DNA of 64,000 bases from NCBI GenBank assembly GCA_030248065.1, contig JASAMV010004933.1:37064-101063 (forward strand). The letters are read 5' to 3'. A program made the position numbers and the translations under genes. The stretch's first letter is position 1. Every line of letters starts with the position of its first letter. This document shows, in pieces, positions 37,440 through 47,938 of the stretch. The DNA is from Rhynchonema sp. JSB1_4 (Eukaryota > Nematoda > Chromadorea > Monhysterida > Xyalidae). The notes under the pieces are model-generated. The model worked only from the letters and a program-made list of their open reading frames with translations, had not been told where the DNA came from and did not search any database.

Positions 37440-40400
37440 AAACAAAAAAAAACCCCAAAAAAAAAAAAAAAAAAAACAAAACAACACAAAAACAAAATTC
37501 AAGCATTTTCACACGAAATAAACACCAAAATGTCACATTTTGCGTCTTTGGAAACATTTGGTTCAAAGAAAATTTTCTCTCTCAAAATTCTTTTCTCAGC
37601 AAAACTGATGTTTTGACCCGTCAGTGTCGGCTGTCGGGTCCCAAAAACCCATCTGGAGGTACCCGACACCCGACACCTACACTTTTTTGGCACCCGACAG
37701 CCGACCTCTCTCTAGCCCTACTGCGCACTTCAGCCCCGTACATTACCCATAGCTTCCAACAACTAGAGACCACATGGGAGCAGCACCATTTTTAGAAGTT
37801 TAAAAGCGAATGCGTCGCAGTTTGAAATCGGCAAAGAAATTGGTTGTTTTTTTCCAAAAATTATTTGCCAAAAACGCACCATCATCGACAGCTTTCCTCA
37901 CTTCAGGCACATTGTCGAGCAGCCATCGCAACTTCAGTGCGCTGAAGTACGGATTGATCGGCAGGCCACACGTGGAACGGAAATGGTCCACTGACTTGCT
38001 TGGGGTCTTCAACGCCTGAATGTGACATTTGGGTCGTGGTATTGGCAGAAGATAAGATCTGTTCCTCCAGCGCCGGGCGGCATTTCGGAAATCAAAAATC
38101 AAATGCGAGAAGTTCGCATCACTAATTAAACAAACTGCTTCGAATCAGGCAAAAAAGCACAGCGTTAGCACAAACCATTTCGTGAGCCAGTTCAGTGGTG
38201 CGAGCGTCCATCCATACAATCGCGTTATACAACGCTTTGCCCGTATTCTTGTCCCACACAATCGTAGTCTCTGCAATCAAATCGAAAAGCAATTCTTCTA
38301 TTTTTACAATTAATCACGCAAAGTCGCTCTAGCGTGAAGTGAGAAAGCTTCACATCACACATGATATACCTCGTTGGTTCGTAATTCCAATGCCTTTAAT
38401 CTGTGCTAACGTGTACCCTTCTTTCTTCAACGCTTCACACGTTGTCTCAATACATTTGGCAGTTGCCGATAGCATTTCGTCAGGGTACATCTCGGCCCAG
38501 CCTGAAATCTTACAATTCGTTGTTAAGTTAACGATACAAAAAATGAAAAACCTCAGGAATGCATCGTGACAAAAACTAACGAATGAACAGACCTTCTTTC
38601 GGGTGCATTAGCTTGCATTCGATTTGGTGCATTGCCACAACCTGTAATGAACTACCATCTGAAACAGCGTCAGTTTAACAGTTGTCACACGATATCTACA
38701 CCAAAGCACGGGCGTCACAGTCCCTCGATCAGCAAGGTTTGGATCGCGCGTACAGTATGTGGCCCAGCGCTCAGGTTCAGTATCTCTTCTTCGCTGCACG
38801 GTATTCCCCCCAATTCTTCCCAAATTTCAACCGAAAAATACCTTTTTTATCAAAAATGGCAAAAAGTCGGCTAAAATCGATAAAGCTACAAAAATCAGCG
38901 CACTTCGCCCATTTTTTACCCATTTTTCAACGATGTGGCCGGAAGCCTCCGCACATAAAATACAAAAAGTGAAAACAGCCTAGCCAACGCGAAAACAGTC
39001 TACTCAAACAATGGTCCGGTGCGCCTCCAGCACATACAACATTCAGCGCCCAAACCGGAAGGAAAGTAGCCAAACTAAAATGAAAACAGTCTACTCAAAC
39101 AATGGTCCGGTGCGCCTCCAGCACATACAACATTCAGCGCCCAAACCGGAAGGAAAGTAGCCAAACTAAAATGAAAACAGTCTACTCAAACAATGGTCCG
39201 GTGCGCCTCCAGCACATACAACATTCAGCGCCCAAACCGGAAGGAAAGTAGCCAAACTAAAATGAAAACAGTCTACTCAAACAATGGTCCGGTGCGCCTC
39301 CAGCACATACAACATTCAGCGCCCAAACCGGAAGGAAAGTAGCCAAACTAAAATGAAAACAGTCTACTCAAACAATGGTCCGGTGCGCCTCCAGCACATA
39401 CAACATTCAGCGCCCAAACCGGAAGGAAAGTAGCCAAACTAAAATGAAAACAGTCTACTCAAACAATGGTCCGGTGCGCCTCCAGCACATACAACATTCA
39501 GCGCCCAAACCGGAAGGAAAGTAGCCAAACTAAAATGAAAACAGTCTACTCAAACAATGGTCCGGTGCGCCTCCAGCACATACAACATTCAGCGCCCAAA
39601 CCGGAAGGAAAGTAGCCAAACTAAAGTGAAAACAGTCTACTCAAACAATGGTCCGGTGCGCCTCCAGCACATACAACATTCAGCGCCCAAACCGGAAGGA
39701 AAGTAGCCAAACTAAAGTGAAAACAGTCTACTCAAACAATGGTCCGGTGCGCCTCCAGCACATACAACATTCAGCGCCCAAACCGGAAGGAAAGTAGCCA
39801 AACTAAGGTGAAAACAGTCTACTCAAACAATGGTCCGGTGCGAACCCTCCAGCACATACAACATTCAGCGCCCAAACCGGAAGGAAAGTAGCCTAACTAA
39901 AGTGAAAACAGTCTACTCAAACAATGGTCCGGTGCGCCTCCAGCACATACAACATTCAGCGCCCAAACCGGAAGGAAAGTAGCCTAACTAAAGTGAAAAC
40001 AGTCTACTCAAACAATGGTCCGGTGCGCCTCCAGCACATACAACATTCAGCGCCCAAACCGGAAGGAAAGTAGCCTAACTAAAATGAAAACAGTCTACTC
40101 AAACAATGGTCGGTGCGCCTCCAGCACATACAACATTCAGCGCCCAAACCGGAAGGAAAGTAGCCCAAAGGAACTCTACTAGAACAATCACCGGTGCGTT
40201 ACAGCACACATCAGCGCCCAAACCAAAAGACTAACTAAAGTGAAAACAGTCTACTCAAACAATGGTCCGGTGCGCCTCCAGCACATACAACATTCAGCGC
40301 CCAAACCGGAAGGAAAGTAGCCTAACTAAAGTGAAAACAGTCTACTCAAACAATGGTCCGGTGCGCCTCCAGCACATACAACATTCAGCGCCCAAACCGG

Positions 40401-43400
40401 AAGGAAAGTAGCCAAACTAAGGTGAAAACAGTCTACTCAAACAATGGTCCTGTGCGCCTCCAGCACATACAACATTCAGCGCCCAAACCGGAAGGAAAGT
40501 AGCCTAACTAAAGTGAAAACAGTCCTCCCACGTTTTGTGCCCTCCACACATCAACAACTAGTGAAAGCTTGCTTTCAAGTGAAAAAGCAGTTCTTAACAA
40601 TGGTCCGGTGCGCCTCCAGCACATACAGACATTCAGCGCGGCCGCCCCCCCCAAACCGGAAGGAAAGTAGCCTAACTAAAGTGAAAACAGTCTACTCAAA
40701 CAATGGTCCGTGCGCCTCCAGCACATACAACATTCAGCGCCCAAACCGGAAGGAAAGTAGCCTAACTAAAGTGAAAACAGTCTACTCAAACAATGGTCCG
40801 GTGCGCCTCCAGCACATACAACATTCAGCGCCCAAACCGGAAGGAAAGTAGCCAAACTAAAGTGAAAACAGCAACAATGGTCCGGTGCGCCTCCAGCCCA
40901 TACAACATTTAGCGCCCAAACCGGGAAGGGAAGTAGCTAACAAAGTGAAACCAGTCTACTCAAACAATGGTCAAGTGCGCCTCCAGCACATACAACATTC
41001 AGCGCCCAAACCGGAAGGAAAGTAGCCTAACTAAAGTGAAAACAGTCTACTCAAACAATGGTCCAGTGCGCATCCAGCACATACAACATTCAGCGCCCAA
41101 ACCGGAAGGAAAGTAGCCTAACTAAAGTGAAAACAGTCTAAACAATGGTCCCATCGCCTCCGGCTACAACTCAGCGCCGAACCGGAAGGAAAGTAGCCTA
41201 CAAGAAACGTCTCAAACAATCGTCCGGTGCGCCTCCAGCACATACAACATTCAGCGCCCAAACCGGAAGGAAAGTAGCCAAACTCAAGTGAAAACAGTCT
41301 TACTAAACAATGGTCCAGTGCGCCTCCGGGAATAGTGAAAACAGTCTACTCAAACAACGGCCGTCCAGTCCACCTCCAGCACATACAACATTCAGCGCCC
41401 AAACCGGAAGGAAAGTAGCCTAACTAAAGTGAAAACAGTCTACTCAAACAATGGTCCGGTTGGCGCCTCCAGCACATACAAGAGTAAACACCCAAACGAA
41501 AAGAAAGTAGCCTAACTAAAGTGAAAACAGTCTACTCAAACAATTGGTCCAGGCGTCCAGCACATACAACATTCAGCGCCCAAACCGGAAGGAAAGTAGC
41601 CTAACTAAAGTGAAAACAGTCTACTCAAACAATGGTCCGGTGCGCCTCCAGCACACAACATTCAGCGCCCAAACCGGAAGGAAAGTAGCCTAACTAAAGT
41701 GAAAACAGTCTACTCAAACAATGGTCAGGTGCGCCTCCAGCACGCATACAACATTCAGCGCCCAAACCGGAAGGAAAGTAGCCAAACTAAAATGAAAACA
41801 GTCTACTCAAACAATGGTCCAGTGCGCCTCCAGCACATACAACATTCAGCGCCCAAACCGGAAGGAAAGTAGCCAAACTAAAAGTGAAAACAGTCTACTC
41901 AAACAATGGTCCGGTGCGCCTCCAGCACATACAACATTCAGCGCCCAAACCGGAAGGAAAATAGCCAAACTAAAATGAAAACAGTCTACTCAAACAATGG
42001 TCCGGTGCGCCTCCAGCACATACAACATTCCAGCGCCCAAACCGGAAGGAAAGTAGCCGAACTAAAATGAAAACAGTCTACTCAAACATGGTCCGGTGCG
42101 CCTCCAGCACATACAACATTCAGCGCCCAAACCGGAAGGAAAGTAGCCAAACTAAAGTGAAAACAGTCTACTCAAACAATGGTCCGGTGCGCCTCCAGCA
42201 CATACAACATTCAGCGCCCAAACCGGACGGAAAGTAGCCAAACTAAAGTGAAAACAGGTCTTCTCAAACAATGGTCCGGTGCGCCTCAAGCACATTCAAC
42301 ATTAAGCACCCAAACCGGAAGGAAAGACAAAATCCAAGACAAAAGTGAAAACAGTCTACTCAAACAATGGTCCGGTGCGCCTCCAAAGTGAAAACAGTCT
42401 ACTCAAACAACGGTCCGGTGCGCCTCCAGCACATACGAAAACAGTCTACTCAAACAATGGTCCGGTGCGCCTCCAGCACATACAACATTCAGCGCCCAAA
42501 CCGGAGGGAAAGTAGCCTAACTAAAGTGAAAACAGTCTACTCAAACAATGGTCCAGAGCGCATCCAGCACATACAACATTCAGCGCCCAAACCGGAAGGA
42601 AAGTAGCCTAACTAAAGTGAAAACAGTCTACTCAAACAATGGTCCGGTGCGCCTCCAGCACATACAACATTCAGCGCCCAAACCGGAAGGAAAGTAGCCT
42701 AACTAAAGTGAAAACAGTCTACTCAAACAATGGTCCGGTGCGCCTCCAGCACATACAACATTCAGCGCCCAAACCGGAAGGAAAGTAGCCAAACTAAGGT
42801 GAAAACAGTCTACTCAATGAATGGTCCGGTGCGCCTCCAGCACATACAACATTCAGCGCCCAAACAGGAAGGAAAGTAGCCTAACTAAAGTGAAAACAGT
42901 CTACTCAAACAATGGTCCAGTGCGCCTCCAGCACATACAACATTCAGCGCCCAAACCGGAAGGAAAGTAGCCTAACTAAAGTGAAAACAGTCTACTCAAA
43001 CAATGGTCCAGTGCGCCTCCAGCACATACAACAACTAAAGTGAAAACAGTCTACTCAAACAATGGTCCAGTGCGCCTCCAGCACATACAACATTCAGCGC
43101 CCAAACCGGAAGGAAAGTAGCCTAACTAAAGTGAAAACAGTCTACTCAAACAATGGTCCGGTGCGCCTCCAGCACATACAACATTCAGCGCCCAAACCGG
43201 AAGGAAAGTAGCCTAACTAAAGTGAAAACAGTCCACTCAAACAATGGTCCGTTGCGCCTCCAGCACATACAACATTCAGCGCCCAAACCGGAAGGAAAGT
43301 AGCCAAACTAAAGTGAAAACAGTCTACTCAAACAATGGTCCTGTGCGCCTCCAGCACATACAACATTCAGCGCCCAAACCGGAAGGAAAGTAGCCTAACT

Positions 43401-46400
43401 AAAGTGAAAACAGTCTACTCAAACAATGGTCCGGTGCGAAACCACCCACCACCTCCAGCCCATACAACATTCAGCGCCCAAACCGGAAGGAAAGTAGCCT
43501 AACTAAAGTGAAAACAGTCTACTCAAACAATGGTCCAGTGCGCCTCCAGCACATACAACATTCAGCGCCCAAACCGGCTCAAAGGAGTGGTCACTTGAGC
43601 GCCAAACGGAAGGGAAAGTAGCTGGCTGAAATTGAAAACAGCAAAAATGGTCCTCCCTCAGCACGTCAACATCAGCGCCCAAAGGGGAAGGAAAGTAGCT
43701 AGCTAAAGGAAAACCATGGCCCGGTGCGCCTCCAGCACATACAACTTCAGCGCCCAAACCGGAAGGAAAGTAGCCTAACAAATGAAAACAGTCTACTCAA
43801 ACAATGGTCCAGTGCGCCTCCAGCACATACAACATTCAGCGCCCAAACCGGAAGGAAAGTAGCCTAACTAAAGTGAAAACAGTCTACTCAAACAATGGTC
43901 CAGTGCGCCTCCAGCACATACAACATTCAGCGCCCAAACCGGAAGGAAAGTAGCCTAACTAAAGTGAAAACAGTCTACTCAAACAATGAAAGGTCAGGTG
44001 CGCCTCTCCAGCACATACAACATTCAGCGCCCAAACCGGAAGGAAAGTAGCCTAACTAAAGTGAAAACAGTCTACTCAAGCAATGGTCCGGTGCGCCTCC
44101 AGCACATACAACATTCAGCGCCCAAACCGGAAGGAAAGTAGCCTAACTAAAGTGAAAACAGTCTACTCAAACAATGGTCCAGTGCGCCTCCAGCACATAC
44201 AACATTCAGCGCCCAAACCGGAAGGAAAGTAGCCTAACTAAAGTGAAAACAGTCTACTCAAACAATGGTCCAGTGCGCCTCCAGCACATACAACATTCAG
44301 CGCCCAAACCGGAAGGAAAGTAGCCTAACTAAAGTGAAAACAGTCTACTCAAACAATGGTCCAGTGAGTCTACTCAAACAATGGTCCAGTGCGCCTCCAG
44401 CACATACAACATTCAGCGCCCAAACCGGAAGGAAAGTAGCCTAACTAAAGTGAAAACAGTCTCCTCAAACAATGGTCCGGTGCGCCTCCAGCACATACAA
44501 CATTCAGCGCCAAAACCGGAAGGAAAGTAGCCTAACTAAAGTGAAAACAGTCAAACAATGGTCCAGTCCGCCCCCAGCACATACAACATTCAGCGCCAAA
44601 ACCGGAAGGAAAGTAGCCTAACTAAAGTGAAAACAGTCTACTCAAAAAATGGTTGCGGGCCCCTCCAGCACATACAACATTCAGCGCCCAAACCGGAAGG
44701 AAAGTAGGCTAACTAAAGTGAAAACAGTCTACTCAAACAATGGTCCGGTGCGCCTCCAGCACATACAACATTCAGCGCCCAAACCGGAAGGAAAGTAGCC
44801 AAACTAAAGTGAAAACAGTCTACTCAAACAATGGTCCGGTGCGCCTCCAGCACATACAACATTCAGCGCCCAAACCGGAAGGAAAGTAGCCAAACTAAAG
44901 TGAAAACAGTCTACTCAAACAATGGTCCGGTGCGCCTCCAAAGTGAAAACAGTCTACTCAAACAACGGTCCGGTGCGCCTCCAGCACATACAACATTCAG
45001 CGCCCAAACCGGAAGGAAAGTAGCCTAACTAAAGTGAAAACAGTCTACTCAAACAATGGTCCGGTGCGCCTCCAGCACATACAACATTCAGCGCCCAAAC
45101 CGGAAGGAAAGTAGCCTAACTAAAGTGAAAACAGTCTACTCAAACAATGGTCCAGTGCGCCTCCAGCACATAGCCTAACTAAAGTGAAAACAGTCAACTC
45201 AAACAATAGTCCGGTGCGCCTCCAGCACATACAACATTCAGCGCCCAAACCGGAAGGAAAGTAGCCTAACTAAAGTGAAAACAGTCTACTCAAACAATGG
45301 TCCGGTGCGCCTCCAGCACATACAACATTCAGCGCCCAAACCGGAAGGAAAGTAGCCTAACTAAAGTGAAAACAGTCTACTCAAACAACGGTCCGGTGCG
45401 CCTCCAGCACATACAAAAAAAAGCGGCCAAACCGTAAGGAAAGTAGCCTAACTACAGAGAAACCAGGCTAATCAAACCATGGTCCGGTGCGCCTCCAGCA
45501 CATACAACATTCAGCGCCCACCCCGGAAGGAAAGTAGCCTAACTAAAGTGAAAACAGTCTACTCAAACAATGGTCCTGTGCGCCTCCAGCACATAGCCTA
45601 ACTACAGTGTAAACAGTCAACTCAAACAATCGTCCGGTGCGAATCCTAACTAAAGTGAAAACAGTCTACTCAAACAATGGTCCAGTGCGCCTCCAGCACA
45701 TAGCCTAACTAAAGTGAAAACAGTCAACTCAAACAATAGTCCGGTGCGCCTCCAGCACATACAACATTCAGCGCCCAAACCGGAAGGAAAGTAGGCTAAC
45801 TAAAGTGAAAACAGTCTACTCAAACAATGGTCCGGTGCGCATCCAGCACATACAACATTCAGCGCCCAAACCGGAAGGAAAGTAGCCAAAGTAAAGTGAA
45901 AACAGTCTACTCAAACAATGGTCTGGTGCGCCTGCAGCACATACAACATTGCGGGAAAGGAGCTCCCTCTCGCCGGCACGGTGTGTGCCCCCGCGCTCAG
46001 GTGCAGTATCTCCCCGTCTCGTCTCTGGTACGGCATCTGCCCCAATTTTTCCAAAATTTCACCCCAAAAGTACCCTTTTTGTCCAAGATGGCCAAAAATC
46101 GGCCAAAATGGACTAAAAGCGCAAAAAAAGTTGCCGCAGTACTGTAAAGTGCTGATCACTTACTTGCCGAATCCATCAGAAATTTTAGCATTTTTGACGA
46201 AGCCTTTCAGAGAAGGCACAATCCTCCAAATGTCCGGCCCGTCCCGAACCAAACGCCCAAAATCGCGGGCCGGCCCGATTGCGGTGACTGATGGGGAGTT
46301 TCTGTTTCTCATGCGATACGCGCACGCTCACGGCAAGTCTTTGTTTTTGGCACCGGTTTAAAACGCTGATCTAATCTCACTAACTTTTCGTGTCTTTGAT

Positions 46401-46474
46401 GAAAACACCAAGAATCGACTGCTGCCAGTGCCCTGGTCGATCGAACCGATCAGCTGGTCTTCCACGTCGGGCAT
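29613..46474 (-). CDS. GK: Glycerol kinase (13 exons, 505 aa), exon 10 interrupted by a LINE
   Basis: Phosphorylates glycerol with ATP to sn-glycerol-3-phosphate; FGGY family. Inferred exons: 46385-46474, 38593-38641, 38370-38501, 38176-38270, 37880-38015, 34389-34538, 33917-34009, 33746-33817, 33281-33456, exon 10 = 32846-32859 plus 30825-30943, 30627-30742, 29938-30064, 29613-29761. Every junction phase fits. Without the LINE the total is 1518 nt ending in TAG, the usual family length. Landmarks: [15 protein letters not shown] (N-terminal phosphate-binding), [19 protein letters not shown] signature [46 protein letters not shown], second FGGY signature starting GVITGISG, and VDGGMTMNN. The ATG at 46474 is preferred because homology begins within ten residues. 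The LINE splits the exon 10 codons for DVEAL, so this copy should not make full-length protein unless the insert is removed. Confidence 0.95.
30944..32836 (+). mobile_element. 5'-truncated LINE inserted in coding exon 10 of glycerol kinase
   Basis: Inserted opposite to the gene, with exact 9-bp duplications AGCGCTTCA at 30935-30943 and 32837-32845. The reverse transcriptase frame is open on both sides of a nested DNA transposon (30944-31169 and 31668-32793, same frame). Motifs: [24 protein letters not shown], the catalytic SYADDF and a C-terminal Cys/His cluster (CPRCC...HLFRC) typical of Jockey-like elements. Stop at 32791-32793. The 3' end is a short TCAA repeat, used as a tail. The N-terminal endonuclease is missing. 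Confidence 0.93.
31178..31659. mobile_element. hAT-like element, CAGTGTTGGAGG family, inside the LINE
   Basis: A 482-bp element with ends CAGTGTTGGAGGT and ACCTCCAACACTG, flanked by exact 8-bp duplications ATCCCCAC (31170-31177 and 31660-31667). It splits the LINE reverse transcriptase just before SYADD. Sub-terminal GATACCTACTGTACC units separated by G runs occur twice on the left and four times on the right. The core has the dyad GCGCGCGTAGCGCGCG (31388-31403). Confidence 0.95.
32947..33239. mobile_element. Fold-back MITE with TATAGT ends (copy 4)
   Basis: Lies in glycerol kinase intron 9. Its ends TATAGTGAGTTTCTAATTTC and GAAATTAGAAATTTACTATA pair, followed inward by CGTTGCCTCATG and GAAGTCGAAGCAGGCAACAA. 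The centre includes a G run at 33130-33141. About 120 bp per arm. Confidence 0.85.
34796..37720. mobile_element. Long hAT-like element, TAGGGTTAGAG family (2.9 kb)
   Basis: Sits in glycerol kinase intron 5. Ends TAGGGTTAGATGTCGGG and CTCTCTCTAGCCCTA, flanked by exact 8-bp duplications CTGCGCAC (34788-34795 and 37721-37728). Outer parts match the short 2786 copy (GACACCCGACA, TTTTGCTCATTTGCATCA, AAATAAACACCAAAATGTC). An interior of about 2.3 kb (35200-37500) is extra. It is strongly AT-rich and, from about 36340, nearly free of G on the plus strand, ending in an A/C-only tract. No transposase motif was recognised in it. Confidence 0.85.
37195..37497. repeat. A-rich low-complexity tract
   Basis: About 300 bp made almost only of A with scattered C, including an A run of roughly 45. 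It lies at the right edge of the interior of the 34796-37720 element. Frames of poly-Phe/Lys type across it are artefacts of composition. Confidence 0.9.
38642..38984. other. Left flank of minisatellite in glycerol kinase intron 1
   Basis: Contains GCGCTCAGGTTCAGTATCTC and an AT-rich tract with AAATACC TTTTTTATCAAAAATGGC-like sequence. A related stretch lies on the other side of the array at 45960-46140, in the same orientation. It may be the edge of an element that carries the array. Confidence 0.5.
38985..45950 (+). repeat. 91-bp minisatellite array, left copy (about 76 units)
   Basis: Head-to-tail units of 91 bp, each with CAATGGTCCGGTGCGCCTCC, AGCACATACAACATTCAGCG and CCCAAACCGGAAGGAAAGTAG. 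Spacing was measured at 39011, 39102 and 39193. The first seven or so units are essentially identical; later ones carry substitutions, deletions and partial units. 91 is not a multiple of three, so open frames in it are incidental. It fills most of glycerol kinase intron 1. Confidence 0.97.
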
Positions 46475-46609
46475 TTTGTTGTTTTGGATCGTCCGGGGCG
46501 GGTCGTACTTTTGTTGCAATCTTGGATGATCACTCCTGCGTCCTGCCCGATCCGTCAGTCGATTGATTTTCAATTAAGCGGACCGACACCAAAAAATTGT
46601 ACCTGAGGC

Positions 46610-46990
46610 CAGTGTAGTTCCTGGTACGGCGCGGCGGTTGGTGTACCCTCCCCGTTTTTCCGTGCGGCGGTTAGTGTACCTCCCTGGGGGGGAAGGGGAG
46701 AAGACCCAAATTCACAAAAAAGTCACTTTTTGAGGTAGAAAATTGACCGATTTTTGGCCCTTTTTGAAAAAATTCTCCATAAAAAGGGTATTCTGGCGAC
46801 TTTTGACAACATCGACCTAAAAATCACCCATTTTAGGCCTAAAATGTTCATTTTAGGCCTAAAATGCCTATTTTAGGGCAAAAATTGAGGCGGTTAGTGT
46901 ACCTGGCGCGGCGGTTAGTGTACTAGTGTACCTTGGTCGCGGCGGTTAGTGTGCCTTGAGGGGGGACCCCCTCCCCCAGGAACTACACTG
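46610..46990. mobile_element. hAT-like element, CAGTGTAGTTCCTGG family (left arm)
   Basis: 381 bp, flanked by exact 8-bp duplications CCTGAGGC (46602-46609 and 46991-46998). GCGGTTAGTGTACC repeats lie near both ends, with GGCCTAAAATG repeats in the middle. It lies just upstream of the glycerol kinase start codon, about 130 bp away. Counterpart at 55829-56214. Confidence 0.93.
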
Positions 46991-47938
46991 CCTGAGGCAA
47001 AACAAACAGCATGTTTGTGTTTGTTAACAAACAGCAGCAAAGCTAACAATACAAATCTGTAGTTCCTGCAGCGCAGTGTAGTGGCAGGCCCCTATGTGTG
47101 GGAGCCTGGGAGGTAAGTATGATGCGGGGTTGGGACCGGAAGCGTGAGAGGTATGATTTTGGTAACCCAAAAAGGCGAAAAAACACCGTTTTTGTGATAC
47201 AATTTTGGCCAAAAATTGAGTTAAAAATAGTACTTTTTCAAATTTTTCGCCGAAAATCGCCTAAAAATAGGTATTATGGGTGGGTTTGCGCGCGGAGCGC
47301 GCGATTTTTGGGAAAATAAGGTCGAAAAACACCGATTTTTGCCTTAAAAAGGCATAAAATTGCTTGTGAGAGGTATGATTTGGAGTTGTGAGAGGTAAGT
47401 ACTCAACCCCCCCCCCCCCAGTGTTGGAGGTGGGGGGGGGGGGGGGGTGTGGGGGGGGGTAGCCCCGGGGGGGGGGGGGGGGGGTGGCCCCCCCAGTACA
47501 GTAGGTATCCCCCCTCGCCTGGTACAGTAGGTATCCCCCCGATGTTTGGCATCGTACAGTAGGTATCCCCCCCGATTTTCACCCCGGTACAGTAGGTATC
47601 CCCCCCCCCAGTGTGGTGGCAGGCCAATCGACCCAAGATACCCTAGGGGGGGGGAAGGTTTTGGACTTACTCGAGATACCCCCAGAGGCTACCCAAGATA
47701 CCCCTATGGTCCGTCAAAAGGCGAAAAAAGGCCGTTGTTTGCATGCAATTTTACTCCAAATTTGGCCTAAAAATGGGTATTTTTTGACATTTTTGCCGAA
47801 AATTGGCCTAAAATGACCATTTTTGGGTGTCTGCGCGCGGAGCGCGCGATTTTTGGGGGTCCCGAGGTCGAAAAACACCTATTTTTGCCTTTGAAAACCA
47901 TAAATCTACTTACTCGAGATACCCTTTAGGGTCGGCTC

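Noticed and set aside
37157..37566. Open frames coding poly-Phe-rich proteins on the minus strand
   Set aside because: They are only the translation of an A-rich tract and lack any complex sequence.
38985..45950. CRISPR-like or protein-coding repeat array
   Set aside because: Units are 91 bp with no unique spacers, and the genome is eukaryotic. The unit length is not divisible by three, so the frames shift with each unit and hit stops.
46475..46573. Upstream extension of glycerol kinase exon 1 (MKINRLTDRAG...)
   Set aside because: It starts at a TTG and its residues have no counterpart in the family. The ATG at 46474 begins close to the conserved GSIDQGT.
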